A stretch of DNA of 32,836 nt from Candidatus Bathyarchaeota archaeon. GTDB taxonomy: Archaea; Thermoproteota; Bathyarchaeia; TCS64. The DNA lies in the NCBI GenBank assembly GCA_016934355.1, contig JAFGTA010000021.1, positions 1-32,836 on the forward strand, given 5' to 3'. Below the pieces are notes generated by a model. That model did not search any database, was not told the origin of the DNA, and saw only the letters and a program-made list of their open reading frames with translations. Both the position numbers and the translations under genes were made by a program. Positions 1-7,275 of the stretch are shown one piece after another. Numbering within the stretch: position 1 is the stretch's first letter; each line of letters starts with the position of its first letter.

Positions 1-1
1 C

Positions 2-142
2 TACTCCGCGGCGCTGAGGCGTGCCCTCTCGGACGACGACAGGCGGGGGAAGGGTGATCGGGGCAGACGATACGTCTCCAGGGTTCACGAGGCCGGGAGG
101 GTCGTGGGCCTCCACGCCAAGGAGTACGAGTCCCTCGGGTGA
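2..142 (+). CDS. C-terminal fragment of an upstream gene (possibly a glycosyltransferase)
   Basis: An open frame enters from the left edge and ends at the TGA at 140-142, giving about 46 residues ending in HAKEYESLG. Only the tail is visible: a basic stretch (LRRALSDDDRRGKGDRGRR) followed by a short helix. The stop overlaps the GTG start of the next gene as GTGA, which implies one transcript and translational coupling. The following gene is a polysaccharide pyruvyl transferase, so a surface-glycan enzyme such as a glycosyltransferase is a reasonable guess, but no family motif lies in this fragment. The reading frame is seen; the function is inferred from context only. Confidence 0.5.
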   Translation, partial: YSAALRRALSDDDRRGKGDRGRRYVSRVHEAGRVVGLHAKEYESLG

Positions 143-1260
143 CCGGGTTGAAGCTGGTGGTCTTCGGCGGGTGGTTCGGCTCCGGCAACCTCGGGGACGA
201 GGCCATACTCATAGGGCTCAGGAACGTGCTGCGGCGCGCCATCCCCGGCGTCGAGATCACCGCCCTGTCCACGGACCCCGAGTACACCAAGAGGGTGTGC
301 GGCGTGGAGGCTGTGAAGCTCCAGAGCCCCAGGAGCCTCGTCAGGAACAGAGAGCAGTACCTAACGGTATTCGACGAGGCCGACGGCTGCATCGTCTCCG
401 GGGGGACGCCCATCTACGACTACGGGCACCTCTCCAGGGCGATACACATGGCGCTGCCGGTCCTCAAGGGGAAGAAACTGGTGTTCTTCGGCGTCGGAGC
501 AAAGCCCCTGGAGTCCTTTAAGGGCAGGGAGGTAACCCGGCTGCTCCTCAGGGCCGCGTCACTCATCTCGACCCGGGACAACCCGTCAAGAGCCATACTT
601 ATGCAGCTCACAAGCGTCCCCATCATGGTTACAGGGGACAGCGCACTCCACATGGAGCCGGCGGAGGCGGAGGATCCCCGGGAGCCCACCGCGCTATTCT
701 GCCCCCGGTTCCTGTCGGCCGAGTACAGGCGCAGCTACCACCAGCCCCTCACAGCCGCCGAGATGAACAAGACCAGGCACATGGTCGCCAGAACCGCGGA
801 TCACCTCGCCTCCCTAGGCTACAGGGTCCGGTTCGCCCCATTCCACGTGGCGCCCCAAGACGACGACAGGCTGGAGATCACCCGGGTAATGCGGCTCATG
901 AAGAGCCGGAGCGCCGAGGAGATGCCGAGGCCGTCCTCGCCGGGTGACGCGCTGCTGCTCATGGGGTCAGCCAGTGTCGTGGTCGGGCTCAGGCTGCACT
1001 CGCTGGTGCTGGCGGCCCTCATGGGCGTCCCGGTGGCCAGCGTCGGCTACGACATCAAGATCGACGGCTTCATGGAACTGGCGGGCGCCGAGCAGTACCT
1101 CTGCCACCCCGGGGACGGGCTCGACGCGCTGAGCAAACGCGTTGACCGGCTCCTCGAGGATGGCGACGAGGCGAGACGTGCCATCGCTGACGGCGTCGAG
1201 AGGATGAGGCGCCGGATAAGCGGGGAGTCAGTTAAGGCGGCGAGGCTGCTTCAGGGCTAA
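139..1260 (+). CDS. Polysaccharide pyruvyl transferase family protein (CsaB-like)
   Basis: Predicted to transfer a pyruvyl (ketal) group from phosphoenolpyruvate to a sugar in a surface polysaccharide. The 373-residue protein opens with a Rossmann-like strand and the family signature GNLGDEA at about residues 16-22. It has a Gly-rich ISGGTPIYD-type loop near 95 and the conserved C-terminal GLRLHSLVLAALMGVPV block, whose arginine and histidine are typical of the active site. Length matches the family. The GTG start overlaps the stop of the upstream frame (GTGA). The gene runs convergently into folC with a 4-base overlap of the coding ends. Family membership is clear; the acceptor sugar cannot be told from sequence. 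Confidence 0.85.
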   Translation: MTGLKLVVFGGWFGSGNLGDEAILIGLRNVLRRAIPGVEITALSTDPEYTKRVCGVEAVKLQSPRSLVRNREQYLTVFDEADGCIVSGGTPIYDYGHLSRAIHMALPVLKGKKLVFFGVGAKPLESFKGREVTRLLLRAASLISTRDNPSRAILMQLTSVPIMVTGDSALHMEPAEAEDPREPTALFCPRFLSAEYRRSYHQPLTAAEMNKTRHMVARTADHLASLGYRVRFAPFHVAPQDDDRLEITRVMRLMKSRSAEEMPRPSSPGDALLLMGSASVVVGLRLHSLVLAALMGVPVASVGYDIKIDGFMELAGAEQYLCHPGDGLDALSKRVDRLLEDGDEARRAIADGVERMRRRISGESVKAARLLQG

Positions 1261-2552
1261 CGCTGTTTATAGAAGCTTCTCGCGGCGCCAGCTAGGAACA
1301 CTGAGCCGATGACGAGCACCGTGTCCTCGTCGCCGGCGAGCTCCAGGGCCCTGGTGAACGCGGCTTTCTCGTCCTCTATTACCTCGTAGGGTCTGCCGTT
1401 CTTGGTGATCTCCTCGGCGATGAGCTCGGGGCTCGCAGCCCTGCCCATAACGCTGTGGGTGGTCACTATGAAGCGTTCGGTTACGGCGGCGATGTTCCTG
1501 ATCATGCCAGGGATGTTCTTGTCGCTGGACATGCTGACCACCGCGACTATTCTCCCCGCGTCCACGTCTCTCTCAAGGGTTCTCCGCACAGCCTCGGTGG
1601 CTTCGGCGTCCTTGGCACAGTCAAGCACCACCGTGGGGCTGGTCCTGACGACCTCAAGCCTCGCGGGCCAGTAGACGCTCCTCAGCCCCTCGCGGACCGC
1701 TAGCTCGGGTACGTCGACCCCGTATAGGCTGAGCGCCTCCACGGCCGCCACCGCCGTCGAGGCGTTGGTGATCTGGTGCTCGCCGAGGAGAGGGATTGTG
1801 AGCCCTTTGTACGTCCTGCGGCTGCTCAGGTCGAAGGTCATGCCGGACATCTTGGCGCCTACCTTGCGGTATTCCGTGTCGTAGCCGACACGGGTTATCT
1901 CCGATCCCAGCTCCCGCGCCCGCTCGCTGAAGACATTGAACACGTCTTCGTCGCGGGTCGCCGTGACGAGGGGCCTCCCCCGCTTAATTATACCTGCCTT
2001 CTCGCCGGCGATCTCCGGGAGGGTGTCGCCCAGTATGTTGGTATGCTCGTAGCCGATGTTGGTGATCACCGAGACGAGGGGGTCCACAACGTTGGTGGCG
2101 TCCAGCCTTCCCCCCAGCCCGACCTCAACCACGGCGTAGTCCACCGCCTTTTCCCTGAAGTAGAGGAACGCCATGGCGGTGACGACATCGAAGAACCTGA
2201 GGGGCATGGATTCGGTGAGCCCCAGCATCTCCTCGAAGAGGGGCCTTATCTCGGTGAGGAGCCTCGCAGCGTCCTCCCGTGGTATGTCCACGTCGTCCAC
2301 CTTGATCCTCTCGGTGAACTCCTCTAGGTGGGGGGACGTGAACAGCCCCACCTTCGCCCCCGTCGCCCCGAGGATGGAGGCGATCATGGCGGAGGTTGAG
2401 CCCTTGCCGTTGCTGCCGCCGACGTGGATTGACTTGAAGCTTTTCTGGGGGTCGCCCAGCAGTCTGAGTAGGTGCAGCGTGGGTTCGAGTGTCCTGTTTG
2501 GCCCGAACCTTCTCACGTTGTAGAGCCAGTCGAGTGCCTCGTCGTAGTTCAC
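1257..2552 (-). CDS. folC: Folylpolyglutamate / dihydrofolate synthase family (FolC)
   Basis: A Mur-ligase-type ATP-dependent enzyme that adds glutamate to a pterin cofactor or makes dihydrofolate from dihydropteroate. The 431 residues show the P-loop HVGGSNGKGSTS at about 43-54, the folate-binding SPHLEEFTERI segment at 73-83, the central ATP-Mg motifs (GLGGRLDATNVV and TNIGYEHTNILGDT), and a C-terminal Mur-type domain with VVLDCAKDAEA. It starts at a GTG; an AAGGAG lies about ten bases upstream and a TATA-like box (rc GCTTATTTACC) near 2590-2600. It is unlinked to other cofactor genes here. In an archaeon the physiological substrate may be folate or a methanopterin-type pterin; that is undecided. 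Confidence 0.9.
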   Translation of the reverse strand: MNYDEALDWLYNVRRFGPNRTLEPTLHLLRLLGDPQKSFKSIHVGGSNGKGSTSAMIASILGATGAKVGLFTSPHLEEFTERIKVDDVDIPREDAARLLTEIRPLFEEMLGLTESMPLRFFDVVTAMAFLYFREKAVDYAVVEVGLGGRLDATNVVDPLVSVITNIGYEHTNILGDTLPEIAGEKAGIIKRGRPLVTATRDEDVFNVFSERARELGSEITRVGYDTEYRKVGAKMSGMTFDLSSRRTYKGLTIPLLGEHQITNASTAVAAVEALSLYGVDVPELAVREGLRSVYWPARLEVVRTSPTVVLDCAKDAEATEAVRRTLERDVDAGRIVAVVSMSSDKNIPGMIRNIAAVTERFIVTTHSVMGRAASPELIAEEITKNGRPYEVIEDEKAAFTRALELAGDEDTVLVIGSVFLAGAARSFYKQR

Positions 2553-2617
2553 GGTGCCGCCGCTCCTTGCATCGACCGGCTAATGGTCCACGGGTAAATA
2601 AGCTGAGGGGGTAACTG

Positions 2618-3760
2618 TTACTTCTTTAGAGCCGCTCTCACCTTGGAGGCAGACCCTGTTGAGCCGAACGCCTTGATGAACACCCTTGCCTCGGCGTAGG
2701 CGATGGCCTCGATTGTGCACGTTGTCTCCTGGTCCAGTCCGTGGATGCGGTCGTAGAACTCCTTCAACGCGTACTTGACGTTCTGACCGAAGACGACGCT
2801 ATCTGGTTTACCGGGGTTCTTGGGTCCGTAGTTCTCCAGGGTCCAGTCGTATATCTCCTTATACAGCTCCGGCTGGCACACCTTGAACGTGTCCAGAACG
2901 ATGTTCTGCCAGAACGTGCCAACGTTGCCCTTTATGATGTCGCCCTTGGGGAACATGGTGTTGATGAGCTCCCTCGGGGTCCCGGTGATTCCGTGCTGGG
3001 CGATCCTGACGTGCAGATTGTTGTCACGGAGCGCTTTGGCTATGGCCTTGGTCTGAGGGATGTCGATGGACACCTGCTCAATCATTTTGCCGTGCTCGTC
3101 GTAGATGTTGCCGTGGGTCGAGCCGTTTGCGATGGCCAGCACCTGAGGGTACACCCCGTTCTCGTTCAACGCCTTCACGAAGGTGACAGCCTCCAAGGGG
3201 GACGTCAAGACGTGGCCGTGCTCGTTCTTCTTACCGATCTCCCCTACCTCGACTTCCAGTCCGAAGGGTTTACCGTTCATCCGGGACTCGATGTACTTCG
3301 CCAGCTCTGTGGTTACAACGATGTTCCCAGCGAGAGCGACCCGGAGGGCCTCTGCCTTCACGTCGAACAGGTATGACGCATCGATGGCGAATGAAGTGAA
3401 ACCCGCCTCCACCTGGGCGTCTATGAGTCTCTTGGCGTCGGCTACGTCCTTCTCGTCGCCCTTCTTCAGGGTGATGTGGTCGGCGTGTAGCGCCCAGCAG
3501 TCGAACCCCACCTTCTCCGCGGCCGCCTTGATCTGATCGGCGTAGTCCTCGGGGCACATCCCGGTGTAGCCTCGGCCTACGTCGCACTCGCTCTTCGCGA
3601 TCTCGAATATCACCGCGGAGTCAAGGTCCTTGGCTGCCCTGAATATGCCCTCGGCTACGCCCGGAGTCACCCGTACGTTTGCCGCCATGATTATCACATT
3701 CTGGTCCATCAGGGCCTCGAACATCTCGTTTCCCGGAATCGGTCCGTTCAATTCATTCAC
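2618..3760 (-). CDS. fba: Class II fructose-1,6-bisphosphate aldolase
   Basis: Zinc-dependent aldolase that joins dihydroxyacetone phosphate and glyceraldehyde 3-phosphate to fructose 1,6-bisphosphate, or cleaves it. In 380 residues the family marks are present in order: ALHADH at 90-95 (zinc His and catalytic Asp), the EVEVGEIG block at about 169-176, the STHGN metal-His loop at about 214-218, and AQHGITG at 254-260. It starts at a GTG that overlaps the end of the phosphatase gene by 8 bases, so the two are one operon with consecutive gluconeogenic steps. Most thermophilic archaea use a class I aldolase or the bifunctional FBP aldolase/phosphatase, so a class II enzyme is notable and may be of bacterial origin (inference). 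Confidence 0.9.
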   Translation of the reverse strand: MNELNGPIPGNEMFEALMDQNVIIMAANVRVTPGVAEGIFRAAKDLDSAVIFEIAKSECDVGRGYTGMCPEDYADQIKAAAEKVGFDCWALHADHITLKKGDEKDVADAKRLIDAQVEAGFTSFAIDASYLFDVKAEALRVALAGNIVVTTELAKYIESRMNGKPFGLEVEVGEIGKKNEHGHVLTSPLEAVTFVKALNENGVYPQVLAIANGSTHGNIYDEHGKMIEQVSIDIPQTKAIAKALRDNNLHVRIAQHGITGTPRELINTMFPKGDIIKGNVGTFWQNIVLDTFKVCQPELYKEIYDWTLENYGPKNPGKPDSVVFGQNVKYALKEFYDRIHGLDQETTCTIEAIAYAEARVFIKAFGSTGSASKVRAALKK

Positions 3761-4637
3761 CTTTCATCAAGCTCTCTACGAGTCCTATTTCTTTCTTGCC
3801 ACCTATATAGACGGGTACACGCTGGCTCACAGACAGCGGCTTCAACGATAACACGCTTTGCTCCCCGTTGCTCGCCGCTCCTCCCGCTTGGGTTACTATG
3901 TACCCCATGGGGTTTACCTCGAACAGCAGCCTCAGCTTCCCCTGCTCCCGTCCCTTGTACGCGGGGTAAGTGAACACGCCTCCCTTGTGAAGAATCTGAT
4001 GTACGTCCGCTACGAAGCTGCCGCTGTACCTGAGCTTGTACCCATCCCCCTCAAGGGCCTCGATGAACTCCCGGTGGGCTGGGAGATAGTCGCGGCGCAG
4101 CGCACCGGGGGCGTATATCTTGGAGTCACCGATTACGATGTTCTCTTCTTGGAGGACGTACTCTCCACGGTCGTTGAGTATAAACTCGTGCACGCCGTCT
4201 CCTAGACAGTAGTTCAGGGTTGTGAGGGGGCCGTACAGCACGTACATGGCTCCCACCATGTCGCCGCCTGGGCTGAGAACGCTGCCCCTGTAGATGCCTA
4301 CGATGGTCCCAACAGCTAGGTTCACCCCGATGAGGCTGCTGCCATCCAAGGGGTCGACGGTAATCCCTATGTCTGTGGAAGACTTGAAGGAGAGAACATC
4401 CGGCTGCTCCTCTGAGGCGAAGCTTTTTACCAGCCCCGAGGCTCGTAGCTCTGAGATCAGCAGCTCGTCGGCCCACTTGTCCATGGCAAGCTGCTGCTCG
4501 CCGTAGACGTTCGAGGAATCCGAGACGCCCTGCCGGGATGCGAAACCCCTGCTTATCTTCTTGGTGACTTCGGATACTCTGATGACCACTTGTTTCAGGT
4601 CCTCGTCGTAAGCTTCGAGATGTTCACTCAGCCGCAT
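3753..4637 (-). CDS. fbp: Class I fructose-1,6-bisphosphatase
   Basis: Hydrolyses fructose 1,6-bisphosphate to fructose 6-phosphate, the committed step of gluconeogenesis. The family signature is complete: SEE near residue 79, DPLDGSS at about 98-104 (metal and phosphate binding), and KLRLLFEVNPMG near 237-248 with its metal-binding Glu, followed by the AGGAASNG loop (numbering from the possible GTG start at 4646). I prefer the ATG at 4637 (MRLSEHLEAY) because that is where similarity should begin; the GTG three codons earlier is the alternative. A TATA-like TTATATC lies just upstream. It is the first gene of a two-gene operon with the class II aldolase. About 294 residues, slightly short of the bacterial length but with no missing core motif. 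Confidence 0.9.
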   Translation of the reverse strand: MRLSEHLEAYDEDLKQVVIRVSEVTKKISRGFASRQGVSDSSNVYGEQQLAMDKWADELLISELRASGLVKSFASEEQPDVLSFKSSTDIGITVDPLDGSSLIGVNLAVGTIVGIYRGSVLSPGGDMVGAMYVLYGPLTTLNYCLGDGVHEFILNDRGEYVLQEENIVIGDSKIYAPGALRRDYLPAHREFIEALEGDGYKLRYSGSFVADVHQILHKGGVFTYPAYKGREQGKLRLLFEVNPMGYIVTQAGGAASNGEQSVLSLKPLSVSQRVPVYIGGKKEIGLVESLMKGE

Positions 4638-4760
4638 TTTACCCACTTGTGATATAAGTGTGAGACTCTGCTTATTGGTACTTTCTTTTATGGGGGTGCA
4701 AAAAGTAATCGAAGTATGTTTACTATCCTCCGCGAGACTCTGTCTAATGTAACGATGGCG

Positions 4761-5216
4761 CTAGTATGGGTCTCTGCTTGACTGTGGCTTGATGTCGACG
4801 ACAGGTGAGCCTTCGAAGGCGTCGAGGCCCTTCACTGTGAGGGTGCATCCTTCGACAGATACCAGCTCGACAAGCGTCAACCCGATTGGATTCGGCCGCG
4901 ACGGGCTGTGTGAAGCGAACACGCCGCGGTACGTGGTCTCACTGTGCCTACGCGGGATTACTTTACGCACGTTACGGTGTTCAGGGGTGTCTCGCTGATG
5001 GAACCAGTACAGGATATACAGGTGGCTGTGCTCTTCGATGCGTAGAAGCCCCGGGCACGCCTTCTCGGTCAACACGATCTTCGACAGCTCGCCGTCGACC
5101 TCGGTCACCTCGCCTATGAACTCGACCTCTCCCTTGCCCATGGGTACAGTGTCTTTGATAGGATTATTAATACCAGCGGGCTGTATTCTGTTGAGGTCTA
5201 TGAGCAAGGTTTCCAT
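4761..5216 (-). CDS. trmO: TrmO/TsaA (YaeB-like) tRNA N6-methyladenosine methyltransferase family
   Basis: TrmO-family proteins use S-adenosylmethionine to methylate the N6 of t6A37 in tRNA. The roughly 151-residue protein keeps the core marks: the IQPAGI strand in place of the usual PIG start, SHLYILYWFHQRD, the FASHSPSRPNPIGLT signature at about 107-121, and the GLDAFEGSPVVDIKP ending. The ATG at 5216 (METLLIDLNRI) is chosen over a TTG two codons earlier because the family starts here. This start lies 17 bases inside the oppositely oriented DUF362 gene, so the two 5' ends overlap head to head. No strong TATA box is visible for it. Family assignment is firm; tRNA target is from family knowledge. 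Confidence 0.85.
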   Translation of the reverse strand: METLLIDLNRIQPAGINNPIKDTVPMGKGEVEFIGEVTEVDGELSKIVLTEKACPGLLRIEEHSHLYILYWFHQRDTPEHRNVRKVIPRRHSETTYRGVFASHSPSRPNPIGLTLVELVSVEGCTLTVKGLDAFEGSPVVDIKPQSSRDPY

Positions 5217-6351
5217 AGTCAAGTCACCGGGTAAGCCCAGCGACGAACAAGTCTATGACATGGTCAAGAAGGCCGTCGACATGGTCGGCGGCATAGCGTC
5301 GGTCGTCAAGCCGGGCCAGACGGTGGCTCTGAAGCCCAACGTGGTCACTGGCAGGGTCACGGCGCCGGGCGTCACCACGGACAAGAGGGTGATCGCGGCG
5401 CTGATACGGCTGTGCAACGAGGCCGGCGCAGGTAAGGTGATGGTGGTCGAGGGGGCGGGGTACTTCACCGAGACAGCGAAGGCGCTGGAGCTCAGCGGCG
5501 TAAAGGAGATGGCCGAGAAGATGGGCGCAGAGGTGGTGGACGTGGACAAGGACCAGCTCGTCGAGCTGAAGGTCCCGAGGCATCTGATCATAGACAAGAT
5601 AAGAGTGTCCAAGAAATTCATGGACGCGGATGTCCGAATCAACCTCCCCGTGATGAAGACCCACGACCAGCTCCTCGTCACCCTCGGAGTCAAGAACATG
5701 AAGGGCGTCATGCCGAAGCCCATGAAGCGCAGGTTCCACGCCATCGGCGTCGTAAAGGGCATACTCGACCTCAACAAGACGGTGCCCATCGACCTCACGG
5801 TGCTGGACGCCATAGTCGCAATGGAGGGCCTCGGCCCCAGCTTCGGACCCAAGGTCGAGCTCAACACCGTGATGGCCAGCAAGGACGTCTGGGCCCTCGA
5901 CAGAGTCGCGTCCAGGATGATGGGCTTCATGCCCGAGGAGCTGGACTACCTCACGGAGGCAGCCGAGCACGGCCTCTACGACCCGTCAACGGAGCCCGAG
6001 ACCGTTGGCGAATCACCGGGCAGCTACACCTACAGGTTCGAGAGGCCGCCCATGGACATGGAGTTCGCGGAAGGCATAACCGTCATAAGCGACGGAGCCT
6101 GCAGCGCCTGCCGAGGCACCATCCACAGCGTCGTCTACGACCTTGAGCAGATGAAGAAGATGGGCGAGATAAGAAACCTCTTCATAGTCGTCGGAAGCAA
6201 CGCCGAGGTCCCCGGAGACCTACCCAACACGCCCCTCATCATGGGCACATGCCTCAAGAAACACGCCGCCGAGGGCTGCTACGTCGAAGGCTGCCCACCA
6301 AACAACGACAAGATGCTCGCAGCCATCCGCCAGATCTGCGACATCGACTAA
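5200..6351 (+). CDS. DUF362 domain protein with Cys-rich C-terminal domain
   Basis: 383 residues starting at the ATG MSKVSIVKSPG. A TATA-like ATTATTAATA lies about 30 bases upstream, which supports this start over a far longer open frame that begins at 5038 inside trmO. The N-terminal two thirds match the DUF362 fold (KPNVVTGRVTAPGVTTD near 47-63, LPVMKTHDQLLVTLGVKNMKG, and GLGPSFGP). The last 90 residues carry a CSACRGT motif and three more cysteines in MGTCLKKHAAEGCYVEGCPP, suggesting an Fe-S or zinc site. DUF362 has no settled biochemical role; some members are annotated as iron-sulfur proteins. It is transcribed away from trmO with overlapping 5' ends. Confidence 0.85.
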   Translation: MSKVSIVKSPGKPSDEQVYDMVKKAVDMVGGIASVVKPGQTVALKPNVVTGRVTAPGVTTDKRVIAALIRLCNEAGAGKVMVVEGAGYFTETAKALELSGVKEMAEKMGAEVVDVDKDQLVELKVPRHLIIDKIRVSKKFMDADVRINLPVMKTHDQLLVTLGVKNMKGVMPKPMKRRFHAIGVVKGILDLNKTVPIDLTVLDAIVAMEGLGPSFGPKVELNTVMASKDVWALDRVASRMMGFMPEELDYLTEAAEHGLYDPSTEPETVGESPGSYTYRFERPPMDMEFAEGITVISDGACSACRGTIHSVVYDLEQMKKMGEIRNLFIVVGSNAEVPGDLPNTPLIMGTCLKKHAAEGCYVEGCPPNNDKMLAAIRQICDID

Positions 6352-6362
6352 TTATTTTCCGA

Positions 6363-6383
6363 TATGACCTGCCGCAGGTCATA
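6363..6383. repeat. Perfect 10-bp inverted repeat after the DUF362 gene
   Basis: TATGACCTGC, one base, then GCAGGTCATA: a perfect 10-bp palindrome beginning 12 bases after the TAA of the DUF362 gene. No T-run follows, so it is not a classic terminator. The first eleven bases of a similar element (ATATGACCTGC) recur after the stop codon at 16466. It may be an RNA hairpin at a transcript end or a binding site near the HD-gene promoter. Confidence 0.6.
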
Positions 6384-6400
6384 AGGCGCAGCCCCTAAAC

Positions 6401-6408
6401 AATTTAAG
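6401..6408 (+). promoter_or_regulatory. TATA box of the HD-hydrolase gene
   Basis: AATTTAAG centred 27 bases before the GTG at 6431. The spacing means transcription should begin at or next to the start codon (leaderless), and this decides the GTG start. Confidence 0.6.
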
Positions 6409-6430
6409 AGCAAGCGTCCACCCAACACCC

Positions 6431-6961
6431 GTGAACAACATACAGCTAACCAGGTTCCTCAGGCTAGCCGGGAGACTCAAAGATACGCCCAGAACCGGCT
6501 GGGTCGACGCCGGAGTTCCTAACCCCGAGTCCGTGGCCGACCACATTTACAGGACAATGCTACTCTCCATGGTCCTATCCGACCAAGATGGTCTGGACAC
6601 CGAGAAGACGCTGAGGATGGCGCTCATCCACGACCTCGCCGAGGCGGTCACCGGAGACCAGACCCCGGAGACCAAGACGCGAGACCACGCCGCCAAGGAA
6701 GACGATGCTATGAGAAGCATGTTCACCCTGCTACCAGAAAAACTGGAGAGAGCCTACATGGAGCTGTGGTGCGAGTACCAACGCGGGGACAGCCCCGAGT
6801 CGAGGCTGGTGCACGCAGCCGACAAGATCGAGATGGTGCTACAGGCACGGGAGTACATCGGACGAGGCGAGGACGCCGACAAGCTAACCCACTTCTTCGA
6901 AACAGCGGTCGACGAATACTGCGGCCTGCTATCAGATATAAAAAAAGGGTTAGATCCCTAA
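6431..6961 (+). CDS. HD-domain phosphohydrolase (YfbR/HDDC2-like)
   Basis: A 176-residue metal-dependent HD-superfamily hydrolase, closest by pattern to the YfbR/HDDC2 group of deoxynucleoside 5'-monophosphatases. The metal ligands are visible: SVADHIYR (His 38), LIHDLAEAV (the HD pair at about 67-68), and HAADKIEM (Asp about 130). An upstream RLAGRLKDTPRTGW segment is typical of this group. The start is a GTG placed leaderless behind a TATA box. It probably forms its own transcription unit, separated from DUF362 by 79 bases with an inverted repeat. The exact nucleotide substrate is not determinable. Confidence 0.85.
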   Translation: MNNIQLTRFLRLAGRLKDTPRTGWVDAGVPNPESVADHIYRTMLLSMVLSDQDGLDTEKTLRMALIHDLAEAVTGDQTPETKTRDHAAKEDDAMRSMFTLLPEKLERAYMELWCEYQRGDSPESRLVHAADKIEMVLQAREYIGRGEDADKLTHFFETAVDEYCGLLSDIKKGLDP

Positions 6962-7001
6962 GCGAGGGAGCCGGTAAATTCAGGGTCCTGCGGGGAGGGG
7001 T

Positions 7002-7275
7002 CTACTCCTCCACAGGTATCACCTCTAGGATGACGCGGCCGTTGGGGTCCGGGCACTCTATCTCCCAGGTCCTGGGCATCCAGTCCCCGGGATCGTTCGA
7101 GATCTCCCTCTGCTTAGACGGGATCATTGGCAGTATGCTGTTGATCGCCCAGTAGCAGAAATAGGGGCTCTCCGGGATGCTCAGCTTGCTGCCGCTTCCC
7201 ACGAAGTAGTCCCCTTTTTGCATTATGTCGCAGTGGCCGTGTATCTCCTTTAACAACTATCTTCAGGTCCCTCAA
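7002..7275 (-). pseudogene. TIGR04076-type small protein, broken by one extra base
   Basis: The natural protein should read RDLKIVVK joined to EIHGHCDIMQKGDYF and end at CPDPNGRVILEVIPVEE, which matches the TIGR04076 pattern of a small protein with a GHC motif and a C-terminal CPDP. The two parts lie in different frames. A TTG start at 7275, overlapping the stop of the oxidoreductase gene as TTGA and preceded by a strong GGAGGTG, opens the first frame. An extra G at about 7248 (AAAGG) then shifts the frame. A shorter frame starting at an unsupported TTG at 7256 would give 84 residues lacking the first strand. Options are a real frameshift mutation, a read error, or +1 recoding. Family assignment is moderately sure; function is unknown. 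Confidence 0.65.

Noticed and set aside
1776..2327. Long plus-strand open frame opposite folC
   Set aside because: It is antisense to a gene with full FolC motifs, has no recognisable domain, and arises from GC-rich codon bias.
2741..3376. 211-codon open frame opposite the aldolase gene
   Set aside because: Antisense to the aldolase with all catalytic motifs intact; no independent coding evidence.
5038..5199. N-terminal extension of the DUF362 gene to 5038
   Set aside because: The extension runs inside trmO on the opposite strand, and a TATA box plus the conserved MSKVSIVKSPG start favour 5200.
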